The notes: a model not told the origin generated them from the sequence alone. Shown: positions 1-8,055, numbered from the stretch's first letter. The stretch is 64,000 nt of DNA from Vibrio maritimus (GCF_021441885.1 NZ_CP090439.1:186001-250000); one strand, 5' to 3'. Translations and numbers: made by a program.

Positions 1-17
1 GTGCTCGCGAACACAAG

Positions 18-53
18 TCAATGAGTATGCCCGTAAAAAGGCATACTCATTGA
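18..53. repeat. Perfect 14-bp inverted repeat just past the aldehyde dehydrogenase gene
   Basis: The arms TCAATGAGTATGCC (18-31) and GGCATACTCATTGA (40-53) are exactly complementary around an 8-nt loop. The repeat lies directly downstream of the stop of the minus-strand dehydrogenase, so a transcription-ending or RNA-stabilising hairpin is likely. Neither strand shows a good T run after it, so a classical intrinsic terminator is not proven. Confidence 0.55.
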
Positions 54-60
54 CATCTAT

Positions 61-1431
61 CTAGGCTACTCGCACCAACTTCTTATTCACAAACTCATCG
101 AGACCCAAACGGCCAAGTTCGCGCCCAAAACCAGAATTTTTGATGCCACCAAATGGTAAGCATGCTTCTGACATCGAGAAGGTGTTAATAAAGGACGCGC
201 CACACTCGAGTTGGTTTGCGACCGCATGCGCTCGCTCTAAACTCTCAGAGATCACTGCAGAGCTGAGTCCATATGAGCTATCATTGGCAAGCTGCACAGC
301 CGCATCATCATTGCCAACTCGATACACAACAGCAATAGGTCCAAAGAGCTCTTGGTCAAATACATCCATATCAGGTGTCACATCGCTCAGGATAGTCGGT
401 TTGAGCCATGCCCCCTCTAACGCTTCAGCCTTTCCTCCCACAACCAACCTTGCGCCCTGCTCTACAGCATGTTTAATTTGCTCAATCAAGGCATCACGCT
501 CTTGCACGCTCACCAAAGGCGCATAAGTGGTATCTGCATCCATAGGGTCGCCTGCTTTTAGACTCGCCATCACAGATGCAAACTTGTCTATGAACTCGTC
601 ATACACTTCATCCACCACAATGAAGCGTTTCGCACTAATACAAACTTGACCTGAATTGAACATTTTCGCGATGACAGCAAGTTCAACCGCTTTATCCACA
701 TTCGCATCGGATAAAACGATGAACGGGTCATTGCCGCCGAGCTCCATCACCACTTTCTTAAGGTGCTTACCCGCCAATGCAGCGACACTTGCGCCTGCTT
801 TCTCACTGCCAGTAAGAGAAACCCCCTGTACGCGCTTGTCTGAGATAACCAGTTCAGATTGACCCGATGAAATAAACAAATGCTGGACCAAACCTCTTGG
901 ACACCCTGCATCTTCGAATAACGCGGTGATAGCTTCGGCACATTGCGGAACATTGGATGCATGCTTAAACACGACACTGTTGCCAACCATGATGTTTGGC
1001 GCGATGAAACGAATGACTTGATAGAACGGGAAGTTCCATGGCATGACGCCGTAAATCGTACCTAGAGGTAGATTTTGAATTTCAGCGCGACCAGTGGCTA
1101 TCTCATCAATCGGCTCAGGCGCTAGAAATCGTTCACCATGCTCAGCGTAATAACGACAAATTTCGGCACACAAAGGGATCTCGAGAGCCACACCTTGACC
1201 ATGAAGCTTACCCATTTCGGTAGTCATCAGTGTCGCATACTGCTCCGCTCGCGCCTCTAGAAAGTCAGCAACCTTAGATAAAAGCGCCGCTCTCTCACTG
1301 TGCGAGGTGCGTCGCCATCCTCTGAAAGCAACATCTGCATTCGCGATTTTTTCGATCACTTGGCGATCTTCTAAAGCATCGAAGGTTTTCTCAATGCGAT
1401 TCGTGTATGGATTCAGAGTTCTAATACTCAT
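61..1431 (-). CDS. NAD(P)-dependent aldehyde dehydrogenase, succinate-semialdehyde type (Sad/YneI-like)
   Basis: The 456-residue protein is a full-length ALDH. It shows the PWNFP segment near residue 131, the general-base glutamate in MELGGNDP (about E230) and the nucleophile in FNSGQVC (about C264). Their 34-residue spacing is normal for active ALDHs. The pattern YYAEHG followed by the EIQNLPLGTIYGVMPWNFP region most resembles E. coli Sad/YneI, which oxidises succinate semialdehyde to succinate. The start has a GGAG box about 8 nt upstream. The gene stands alone and divergent from the SirB2-like gene, with no gab transporter or transaminase beside it, so the true substrate could be another short aldehyde. 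Confidence 0.8.
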   Translation of the reverse strand: MSIRTLNPYTNRIEKTFDALEDRQVIEKIANADVAFRGWRRTSHSERAALLSKVADFLEARAEQYATLMTTEMGKLHGQGVALEIPLCAEICRYYAEHGERFLAPEPIDEIATGRAEIQNLPLGTIYGVMPWNFPFYQVIRFIAPNIMVGNSVVFKHASNVPQCAEAITALFEDAGCPRGLVQHLFISSGQSELVISDKRVQGVSLTGSEKAGASVAALAGKHLKKVVMELGGNDPFIVLSDANVDKAVELAVIAKMFNSGQVCISAKRFIVVDEVYDEFIDKFASVMASLKAGDPMDADTTYAPLVSVQERDALIEQIKHAVEQGARLVVGGKAEALEGAWLKPTILSDVTPDMDVFDQELFGPIAVVYRVGNDDAAVQLANDSSYGLSSAVISESLERAHAVANQLECGASFINTFSMSEACLPFGGIKNSGFGRELGRLGLDEFVNKKLVRVA

Positions 1432-1754
1432 TGTGTTTCTCCGTAGGGACTTGGGGGATAAATCTCTTCATGAGACCTTTCGGCAGGCTCTTCGATGCCC
1501 GCGTATTATTTATTATTTGGTCAACATACACGGGGAAAACGACAAGAAACAATCATACAAATAAGCAACAATTTGAAAACAAAATGGCTATTCAAATGTT
1601 TTATTGAAATTGCAGATGGGTAAAGTTAATCCACTAATATCATAGTGTTAGATAATAAATGAAAATGATAAGTCGATTACGTTGCTCACGTCCTTTGCCT
1701 GACGTCACGTTATTTACAACCAATTTAACGAAGTAAGAAACAACGGAGTAACAC

Positions 1755-1768
1755 TTGATTTACATCAA
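1755..1768. promoter_or_regulatory. FNR-type operator (TTGATTTACATCAA)
   Basis: The sequence matches the FNR consensus TTGAT-N4-ATCAA at every defined position. It lies 66 bp upstream of the SirB2-like gene in the 403-nt divergent spacer (1432-1834) shared with the aldehyde dehydrogenase. The rest of this spacer is AT-rich and I recognise no gene in it. Control by an FNR-family anaerobic regulator is inferred from the site alone; CRP and related proteins bind similar but different half sites. Confidence 0.5.
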
Positions 1769-1834
1769 AGAATACCAAACGACTATTGCCTAAGGTGGCG
1801 GCTGTTAGTTGTAAACACTGTGTAAAAGAATTTT

Positions 1835-2212
1835 ATGTACACGCTTCTCGTCAAAACCCATGTCACACTGGCATTACTCAGCTTCATCAGTTTTATCATC
1901 CGAGCCTGGTGGGGCTTTAGTCACTCAGCTTTGGTGGAAAACAAATTCGCACTCGTCATCCACCAGATCCTGACTGTGTTCATGCTTATCAGCGCAGGAA
2001 CACTTTGCATCATGTTAGATCAGTTCCCATTCGTTAATGGCTGGCTTACAGAGAAGCTAAGCCTGTTTATTGTCTACGCCTTTAGCACGATGCTTTTGTT
2101 CCAGCTGACACTTAAACGACGCATTAGAGTGTTACTCATGCTAGTGACATGTGGCATCTGGTTAACCATCTTTACGATCGGTAAAGCACACACTCCACTT
2201 TTGTTCGGCTAA
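1835..2212 (+). CDS. SirB2-like small integral membrane protein
   Basis: The protein has 125 residues and about four hydrophobic segments (roughly 8-25, 42-63, 73-92 and 98-118). An early histidine (LVKTHVTLAL) and a second one (VIHQILTVF) fit the SirB family of small inner-membrane proteins, whose biochemical role is not established. The RBS is weak (AAAAGAA). The gene ends 10 nt before the convergent diguanylate cyclase gene. A perfect FNR-type box upstream suggests oxygen-responsive expression. Family membership rests on length, topology and motif spacing only. Confidence 0.6.
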   Translation: MYTLLVKTHVTLALLSFISFIIRAWWGFSHSALVENKFALVIHQILTVFMLISAGTLCIMLDQFPFVNGWLTEKLSLFIVYAFSTMLLFQLTLKRRIRVLLMLVTCGIWLTIFTIGKAHTPLLFG

Positions 2213-2222
2213 ATAGGTGCGC

Positions 2223-3419
2223 TTACACCGCTGTCGACCACTGAGATTCAAGAGAGGCGGATTGAACGCAGTTACGACCCTTTTGCTTGGCGAGATACAA
2301 GGCTTCGTCTGCCCTTGCTACTAGCTCGTCCCAACTCTCATCAGCTTGAGATTCAGCGACACCGAAACTACAACTGATGTCACTCTCTATCCCTTCAATG
2401 CCAGCGTACCTGAGTACTCGTTGACGCATTGACTCTGCCACTGACAGCGCTCTAGCCAGATTTTGATTCTCCAACACCACGATAAACTCGTCTCCACCAT
2501 AACGGTAGATACTCTTCGACACACCAGATGTTCGTTTTATTTGTTGAGCAACACTTCTGATGACTTGGTCACCGCTGACATGACCAAATCGATCGTTGAT
2601 AAGCTTGAATCGGTCAATGTCTAACATAATGACGCACTGTTTTTTGGTTAGCTTTTCAGAGGTTCCTTCGAGCGAATCCGTATGTCTGTCTAACGCCCTG
2701 CGATTACGCAAGTTTGTCAGCGGGTCAAAATAGGATAACGCATAGATCGCTTCTACTTGCCGCGCGTTAATCATCCATAGCATGCTAAAACTCAGAGCAA
2801 CAATGAGAAAGATACTGGATAGAAACGCCAGCTTTTGAACAATATCTGCCTCCATAAAACTCACTATCTCTGGACCGTTCAGGGTATGTACGCCTCTAAA
2901 CAGCATAAAAATACCGTAACATGCCAGCGTCGCCGTCATCATCCACACGGCAACAGGATAGTCTTTGTTCTTGCCATTTAGCACCACGACCGCAGCGCCG
3001 AGCGAGACGATACCGATGGAAAACGCACTCACCAACACTCGACTATTGATCGAGTTAAATTCGTACGTGTAGTAGAGATTGAGTCCAACGACGACTGGAA
3101 TCACCCATGAAAAATAGTGCGCGTACTTAGTGTCGACACCTCGAAAGCGACACATACTGTGAAAGATCATTTGAAATGAAACAGCGATCAGAGAGTTAGC
3201 CAACACGATACTGCCCCAATCAGGTATTACCCCTCGCATGCTTATGAGCAAAGGTCCGCTTCCCATAACGAGCAGTGAGAGCGCAAACACGCGAAGCCCT
3301 TTGATAGATTTTTGCGTCTGTGAAAACAGTAATAAGCCAATACAGTAAATGATACTAAACAGTATCATGACAAAATTTAGCGTTCTCATATCAAGAGAAA
3401 ACGCAGCAAAAGTATCCAT
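2223..3419 (-). CDS. Membrane-bound GGDEF diguanylate cyclase
   Basis: The 398-residue protein has an N-terminal half of about seven hydrophobic segments (residues 15-220) and a C-terminal GGDEF domain (about 225-390). DPLTNLRNRRALD opens the domain and RYGGDEF carries an intact catalytic signature, so synthesis of c-di-GMP from two GTP is expected. No RxxD inhibitory site is visible in the residues just before GGDEF (GVSKSIYRYGGDEF), which suggests reduced product inhibition. The membrane part matches no sensor I can name. It is a single gene, convergent with the SirB2-like gene. Confidence 0.9.
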   Translation of the reverse strand: MDTFAAFSLDMRTLNFVMILFSIIYCIGLLLFSQTQKSIKGLRVFALSLLVMGSGPLLISMRGVIPDWGSIVLANSLIAVSFQMIFHSMCRFRGVDTKYAHYFSWVIPVVVGLNLYYTYEFNSINSRVLVSAFSIGIVSLGAAVVVLNGKNKDYPVAVWMMTATLACYGIFMLFRGVHTLNGPEIVSFMEADIVQKLAFLSSIFLIVALSFSMLWMINARQVEAIYALSYFDPLTNLRNRRALDRHTDSLEGTSEKLTKKQCVIMLDIDRFKLINDRFGHVSGDQVIRSVAQQIKRTSGVSKSIYRYGGDEFIVVLENQNLARALSVAESMRQRVLRYAGIEGIESDISCSFGVAESQADESWDELVARADEALYLAKQKGRNCVQSASLESQWSTAV

Positions 3420-3861
3420 ACTATTCTTAGTTCAACCTTTGTACTTATGTCAGCATTATATCGCTAACTTTATAATTCACGTAAAATGCTATACAAGAGG
3501 ACAATAAATAGAAGCCGAGCAACTATTTTTGAGAAGCTAATCACCAAAATCCTGACTTTCTGCCACAAAATTGTATGATGATAGGAAAAAGGCGATACGT
3601 TTCTAGTTGAATAAAGTTGCCATACTATTTTGTTTCTCTTAGCTTTATTTGCTTTGCTTACCTCAGATAATTTCTTATCTAATGAGAAACGCTTTAAAAA
3701 TAGGAAATATGAAGTTAAAAATATTGACGCCCTTTTGTCTTATACCGGACAGTAGCTTTACTTGCCTTGCAAGGTCTTGACAACAAAATCGGCAACCTGC
3801 GATGAAATACGCGCCACAAAGATGGAATGGCACAATTCCAGTTTATGCAGGGGTTAAAACA
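3420..3861. other. 442-nt AT-rich divergent spacer
   Basis: This stretch separates the diguanylate cyclase from the small XRE regulator. I find no convincing short gene. It holds a perfect 10-bp palindrome CCTTGCAAGG (3765-3774) and a TTGACA hexamer (3777-3782) about 80 nt before the preferred start of the downstream regulator. These could be its operator and -35 element, but no good -10 follows. Confidence 0.3.
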
Positions 3862-4200
3862 ATGAACTATACACAACAAGACACAGAGGCTTTGTATCGC
3901 GTCTGGATGTCACAAAAAGCAAAAATGCATATTACTCAGATGGAAGTCGCCAAACGCCTTAATTTGAGTCAAGTCGAACTTTCAAACCGCCTTAATGGCA
4001 ACACACCGCTAGACGCCACCTTCGTGGACCGATTTTGTAAGCTGCTGCATATCGACCCTCTTCACCACCTACCCTCGATGAAAAGTGTTTACACGGCAGA
4101 CTCTGAGCGTGTGTTTAACACTCGCCTTACTGTGGATGGCGACATCACCAACATACGTGTGGATGGCAACCAAGTGACCATCGAATACAGGCTGCAATAG
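3862..4200 (+). CDS. Small XRE-type helix-turn-helix regulator
   Basis: The protein has 112 residues. An N-terminal helix-turn-helix spans about residues 14-65, with MEVAKRLNLSQVELSNRLNG as the HTH core typical of Cro/CI-like proteins. A short beta-rich tail (about 75-112) follows. The start at 3862 is preferred over an in-frame ATG at 3802 because AGGGG lies 8-9 nt upstream of it, while the earlier ATG has no RBS. The target is unknown; the palindrome at 3765 is a candidate self-operator. The tail is not a known ligand-binding domain to me. Confidence 0.7.
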   Translation: MNYTQQDTEALYRVWMSQKAKMHITQMEVAKRLNLSQVELSNRLNGNTPLDATFVDRFCKLLHIDPLHHLPSMKSVYTADSERVFNTRLTVDGDITNIRVDGNQVTIEYRLQ

Positions 4201-4215
4201 CGAAGATAGAATTTT

Positions 4216-5061
4216 TTAAGGCTCTGCGAGAAGCGCTACACACTCCTGGTACTTCGGCTTAGACACACGTTTCTTTTTAGGTTCCGTTTTCGTGACTTTG
4301 TCAGCAGGCTTTTTCTTTGCGGGGATATAAGGCTTCCACGACGCTAACTCTTGCCCGCAACCATCTCCTGGTGGCGGAGCATTTTGCGCAATGCATTTGC
4401 TCTCTCCTTCTGGACAGTGCAGTCTAACGTGAAAATGATAGTAGTGCCCCCACCATGGGCGTACCTTGCGAAGCCAGTCCCTCTCTTTCCATGAGACCTC
4501 ACACAACTGCTTTTTTATAAGTGGATGAACAAAGATACGCGCGACTCGTTCGTCATTCGCTGCCACTTGCAGCAGTAAAGAGTGGTTCGTGGTCCATTTA
4601 TCTTTCTTAAAGCGGTATTTTTCTATATCGACCACTGGATAAGGTTCTGGATTAGCGGCTTCAACGTCGCTGAGTGGCTGATTAGGTAGTCGCAGCCAAA
4701 TGTCTGCATCGAGACCAGTCTGATGGCTAGCATGCCCAGAGGTAAACCTTCCACCTCGCGGCATAGAAATATCTCCCACCAGCAAATGTCCAATTCCTAA
4801 TCGATCAACCTTGCTCGCTAACTCAGTAAGATACGCAATCATGTCTCGATGACCGTAATAACGATTGCGCTGAGAACGAATAACTTGATAACCCGCCCCA
4901 TTTAATGACAAAGCCTCAGCGCCTTCAAGACAGCCATTGGCATAGCTTCCGATAGAGTTAGAGTCACCGTCACTTGGCACCGTTACTTCATCCCATGAGC
5001 GCTCCAGTCCGTATCCACTGCTCGCTACTAATAACAGCGCCAACCAAGCAAACCTAGTCAT
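4216..5061 (-). CDS. mepA: Penicillin-insensitive murein endopeptidase MepA
   Basis: The 281-residue protein is close to the length of E. coli MepA (274). A signal peptide (about residues 1-18) sends it to the periplasm. The metal and catalytic motifs of this LAS-type peptidase are present: GGRFTSGHASHQTGLDAD and YYHFHVRLHCP. It cleaves D-Ala-meso-DAP cross-links in peptidoglycan. The last 35 residues form a lysine-rich tail (KKKPADK..., KKKRVSK), longer and more basic than I expect, which may aid binding to the cell wall. It converges on the XRE regulator with a 15-nt gap. Confidence 0.93.
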   Translation of the reverse strand: MTRFAWLALLLVASSGYGLERSWDEVTVPSDGDSNSIGSYANGCLEGAEALSLNGAGYQVIRSQRNRYYGHRDMIAYLTELASKVDRLGIGHLLVGDISMPRGGRFTSGHASHQTGLDADIWLRLPNQPLSDVEAANPEPYPVVDIEKYRFKKDKWTTNHSLLLQVAANDERVARIFVHPLIKKQLCEVSWKERDWLRKVRPWWGHYYHFHVRLHCPEGESKCIAQNAPPPGDGCGQELASWKPYIPAKKKPADKVTKTEPKKKRVSKPKYQECVALLAEP

Positions 5062-5305
5062 CTTAAATCCCCTTTAAAAGGACGTTAACTACGCTTAAGA
5101 ATAGCTGTGAAGTTTCATATTTGCTTAATCGTTTTTGTGGATTAATTAGAGATGAGCACTTTTAAGACGGTATACATAAAGTGAAATGTTTCACAAATAT
5201 CAGCTTGCATTTACATTTTGTAACTCATTGTATTGAAGGTAGAAGCAGAACAAGCTACAAATAAATCACTCAGTTGCAACCACAGCAATTTGAGTCTACC
5301 ACACT

Positions 5306-5356
5306 AAGTCGTCATTCCTTTTTTGAGGCTGCCACCTTTTTCGGGAATGACGACTT
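5306..5356. repeat. 13-bp perfect inverted repeat with 25-nt loop, downstream of the deaminase gene
   Basis: The arms AAGTCGTCATTCC (5306-5318) and GGAATGACGACTT (5344-5356) are exactly complementary. The element lies 14 nt past the stop of the minus-strand deaminase and is the only notable structure in the 309-nt spacer 5062-5370. The GTCATTCC/GGAATGAC core is reminiscent of REP-like palindromes common in bacterial intergenic spacers. No second copy is evident in this window. It may end or protect the deaminase transcript. Confidence 0.55.
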
Positions 5357-5370
5357 GACTTAATTACGCA

Positions 5371-6378
5371 CTAAACTGCTGTTCGTAAATACTCTTCTAC
5401 CTTATTTTTGTATTCCTCTTTCAAGGCTTCATCAATAAAGCTGGCATTTATCGCATTCAGTGTAAATTGAGCGATCTCACGATGAGACATTTTATGAGCG
5501 TCACTGACAGCTAGAAAATTGTCCGTCATATAGCCGCCAAAATAGGCAGGATCATCGGAGTTAATAGTGACCGCTAATCCCTTTCGAAGTAGCTCTACAA
5601 TATTGTGATCTTCCATCTTATCAAACACTTTCAGCTTGATATTAGACAGTGGACATACGGTCAGCGGCATTTGTGATTCGATTAGCTCTCTCATCAGCGC
5701 ATCGCTTTCAACGCAGCGTACTCCGTGATCAATTCGGCTAATACCAAGCATCTCGATAGAATCGACAATATTCTGTGCGGGCCCTTCTTCCCCGGCATGA
5801 GCTACCGTCAAAAAGCCTTCCTGCTGCGCCATTTTAAATACACGTGCAAACTTCTCTGGCGGATGCCCTTGCTCTGAAGAATCAAGACCGACGCCAATAA
5901 TTTTGTCTTTGAATGGCAGCGCAGCCTCTAAGGTTGCGATAGCCGCCTCTTCGGAAAGATGGCGTAAGAAGCACATAATTAACTGCGAACTGATACCTAA
6001 CTCACTATGACCCTGTTGAAGTGCTCGGTCGATACCACTAATCACCACATCAAAAGGGATACCACGGTCGGTATGAGTCTGAGGGTCAAAAAAGACTTCG
6101 GTATGGATAACGTTATCTCGATGACAGCGTTCTAAATACGCCCACGTTAGATCGAAAAAATCCTGCTCAGTTTGCAGCGCGTTTGCACCTTGATAATAGA
6201 TATCAAGGAAAGATTGTAAATCATCAAACTCGTACGCTTTACGCAGTTCTTCTGGGGAAGAATATGGCAAGGAAAGGTTGTTACGCTGTGCCAGCTTAAA
6301 GAGTAGTTCTGGCTCTAGAGACCCTTCGATATGAAGGTGTAACTCGACTTTTGGAAGACCTTGAATAAATGCGTTCAT
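5371..6378 (-). CDS. Adenine deaminase-type member of the adenosine/AMP deaminase family
   Basis: The 335-residue TIM-barrel amidohydrolase has the metal and catalytic motifs VELHLHIEGS, VAHAGEEG, RIDHGV and NSDDPAYFG. The insert FDDLQSFLDIYYQGANAL, the stretch FFDLTWAYLERC and the EVFFDPQTHT strand match the adenine-deaminase branch (for example Pseudomonas PA0148 and yeast Aah1) better than true adenosine deaminase. The expected reaction is adenine to hypoxanthine plus ammonia. A canonical Add is encoded separately at 19155-20144. An adenine riboswitch aptamer lies in the leader of this gene, which agrees with adenine as substrate. The RBS is AGGTGG, 5 nt before ATG. Confidence 0.85.
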   Translation of the reverse strand: MNAFIQGLPKVELHLHIEGSLEPELLFKLAQRNNLSLPYSSPEELRKAYEFDDLQSFLDIYYQGANALQTEQDFFDLTWAYLERCHRDNVIHTEVFFDPQTHTDRGIPFDVVISGIDRALQQGHSELGISSQLIMCFLRHLSEEAAIATLEAALPFKDKIIGVGLDSSEQGHPPEKFARVFKMAQQEGFLTVAHAGEEGPAQNIVDSIEMLGISRIDHGVRCVESDALMRELIESQMPLTVCPLSNIKLKVFDKMEDHNIVELLRKGLAVTINSDDPAYFGGYMTDNFLAVSDAHKMSHREIAQFTLNAINASFIDEALKEEYKNKVEEYLRTAV

Positions 6379-6434
6379 ATACCACCTATTATGCTTATGA
6401 GAGCCTTATCGGCTTATGGGGCTTGCGGATGCAC

Positions 6435-6506
6435 TTACTCTGAGTATAGGAACAGATGAAGAAAAGTTTCGAACGCCAATACAAAGAGTAAAGACAGCAA
6501 TGCCAT
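6435..6506 (-). CDS. Possible 23-residue hydrophobic leader peptide after the riboswitch
   Basis: The frame reads MALLSLLFVLAFETFLHLFL then three more residues and a stop. It starts 7 nt after the 3' strand of the aptamer P1 helix. GAAGAG, part of which lies in that P1 strand, sits 5 nt before the ATG and could be its Shine-Dalgarno. It may be a chance frame. If translated, ligand binding would hide its RBS and change ribosome flow into the deaminase leader. No family is recognised. Confidence 0.25.
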   Translation of the reverse strand: MALLSLLFVLAFETFLHLFLYSE

Positions 6507-6513
6507 CCTAACT

Positions 6514-6580
6514 CTTCGTAATCAGCACTTTACGGGAACTGGTAGAGACCCCCAAACCATATCATTGGGGTTATACGAAG
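6514..6580 (-). ncRNA. Purine riboswitch aptamer, adenine-specific type
   Basis: Read on the minus strand, the 67-nt element has every landmark of the purine aptamer. P1 is CTTCGTA/TACGAAG, P2 is CCCCAA/TTTGGGG with loop TGATATGG, J2/3 is GTCTCTACC, L3 is CCGTAAA, and the J3/1 segment is GATTA. The T in GATTA (where guanine sensors have GACTA) is the position that pairs with the ligand and specifies adenine. P3 (CAGTTC/GTGCTG) has one mismatch and one wobble. The element lies in the leader of the adenine-deaminase-type gene, 135 nt before its ATG. No terminator hairpin with a T run follows, so translational control is more likely. Confidence 0.92.
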
Positions 6581-6589
6581 CTGCGAAGG

Positions 6590-6619
6590 ACTGTATCAAA
6601 TGATGAAGGTCGTTGACAA
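6590..6619 (-). promoter_or_regulatory. Sigma-70 promoter for the riboswitch-deaminase transcript
   Basis: On the minus strand TTGTCA (6619-6614) and TACAGT (6595-6590) are separated by 18 nt. The predicted start falls a few bases before the aptamer P1 helix, where a riboswitch transcript should begin. It lies in the spacer between the GH1 stop and the aptamer. Confidence 0.55.
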
Positions 6620-6653
6620 CCTACAGCCCCTCGCTTTGAACTAAAAACTGAAA

Positions 6654-8051
6654 TTAGTCTTCAAATGAGCCCGTAGTGGCAAGCTCTTTGAACCAAACAC
6701 CGTGCTTCTTAGGAATTCGGTTGCCAGTCTCTAGATCTAGACGGAAAAAGCCGTAGCGACGCTTAAATGAATTCAGCCAAGACCAGTTATCGATAAAGGT
6801 CCACTGATGAACACCAAAGCAGTTTGAGCCCTCTTCAATCGCCTTGTGAAGCTGTACAAGGTGCTCTTTCATCAAGCCTGTGCGGAATGAATCGTCAATC
6901 AGACCATCAGGACCTGGCTGCCCTTCAGACTCAAGATCCATCGCAATACCGATTTCAGCTAGATACCAAGGAATATTGCCGTAGTTATCTTGAACGTTTT
7001 TAGCGATATCGTAGATAGCCGTCGGCAAGATTTCGTTATTGTCGCGATATGGGTTGAATCGACCCTCTGGGTTTACGTAATTCTCGAAGTAAACTTCTGG
7101 CGTAAAGTAGTCTAGTTCATACTCAGATTCGCGCGCTTTAACGCGGCGCGGAACGTAGTAGTTCACACCCAAGAAATCGACCTTCGCAGTCGTGATGGCT
7201 GTGATTTCTTCGGACGTAGTCTCTGGCGTCACGCCCTGCTCAGCCAACACATCACATAGCTCTAGAGGGATCTCATTCTTCACCATTGGGTCAAGGAAAC
7301 TACGGTTGAACAGAAGATCCGCATACCATGCCGCTTTTTTGTCTTCTTCACTGTCGTTTCTCGTGTACGACGGCGTTAGATTAAGTACCACACCGATTTG
7401 CGAGTTTTCCAGCTCCAAAGCGTTGAAACGATGTACTGCCTTCGCGTGAGCAAGCATGATGTTGAAAGCGACCTGAACGGCAAGTTTGCCATCTTTCTTG
7501 CATGGGTAATGGAAGTCGTACAAATAGCCGCCCTCTACTGGCACGATTGGCTCGTTGAACGTGATCCAATGCTTCACCTTGTTACCGAAGAGTTTAAACG
7601 CAGTCTCTGCGTAGTCAGCAAATAGGTCGACGACTTCCTTTGACTCAAAGCCGCCAAACTTCTCTTGAAGTTCTGCTGGCATATCAAAGTGGTAAAGGTT
7701 CATCATTGGCTCAATGCCGTTAGCGATCATTTCGTCAATGTAGTTGTTGTAGAACTCAACAGCGTCTTGGCAGACCTCGCCCGTTTCGTAGTCTTTGATG
7801 AGTCGAGACCACTGAATAGAGGTACGGAACGAGTTGAAGCCGACTTTTTTCATATCTTGTACGTCTTCTTTGTAACGGTGATAGGTATCCGTTACCGTTT
7901 GAGAGCCGATGCCACGATAAAAACGCTCTGGACTTTGTTGGTGCCAAAGATCCCAAATAGAATCGTTAGCTTTGTTTGTAGTGCCTTCCGTTTGAATGCC
8001 AGACGCAGCCGCGCCCCACAAAAAATTTTGCGGAAAAGTGTATGTCGTCAT
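6654..8051 (-). CDS. GH1 family beta-glucosidase / 6-phospho-beta-glucosidase
   Basis: The 465-residue cytoplasmic protein is a full-length family 1 glycoside hydrolase. The N-terminal FLWGAAASGIQTEG and the acid/base motif TFNEP are present. The nucleophile strand reads YLAEIGIA where most members have TENG, keeping the glutamate but not its neighbours. Near the C-terminus, SWLNSFKRRYGF resembles the Ser-Lys/Arg-Tyr phosphate-binding signature of phospho-glycosidases. It is the last gene of an operon with two ROK kinases (4-nt gaps). A kinase that phosphorylates a beta-glucoside followed by a phospho-glycosidase would make a coherent pathway, but the substrate is inferred. Confidence 0.82.
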   Translation of the reverse strand: MTTYTFPQNFLWGAAASGIQTEGTTNKANDSIWDLWHQQSPERFYRGIGSQTVTDTYHRYKEDVQDMKKVGFNSFRTSIQWSRLIKDYETGEVCQDAVEFYNNYIDEMIANGIEPMMNLYHFDMPAELQEKFGGFESKEVVDLFADYAETAFKLFGNKVKHWITFNEPIVPVEGGYLYDFHYPCKKDGKLAVQVAFNIMLAHAKAVHRFNALELENSQIGVVLNLTPSYTRNDSEEDKKAAWYADLLFNRSFLDPMVKNEIPLELCDVLAEQGVTPETTSEEITAITTAKVDFLGVNYYVPRRVKARESEYELDYFTPEVYFENYVNPEGRFNPYRDNNEILPTAIYDIAKNVQDNYGNIPWYLAEIGIAMDLESEGQPGPDGLIDDSFRTGLMKEHLVQLHKAIEEGSNCFGVHQWTFIDNWSWLNSFKRRYGFFRLDLETGNRIPKKHGVWFKELATTGSFED

Positions 8052-8055
8052 CTTA

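Noticed and set aside
6548..6571. A CCCCA/TGGGG hairpin first read as the terminator of the GH1 gene
   Set aside because: On the minus strand it is the P2 helix of the purine aptamer; the surrounding landmarks fit the riboswitch much better than a terminator.
6514..6580. A tRNA-like look (GGTAGAG followed by CCCC) on the plus strand
   Set aside because: There is no TTCGAATC-type T arm, anticodon arm or acceptor stem; the similarity comes from the reverse complement of the aptamer.
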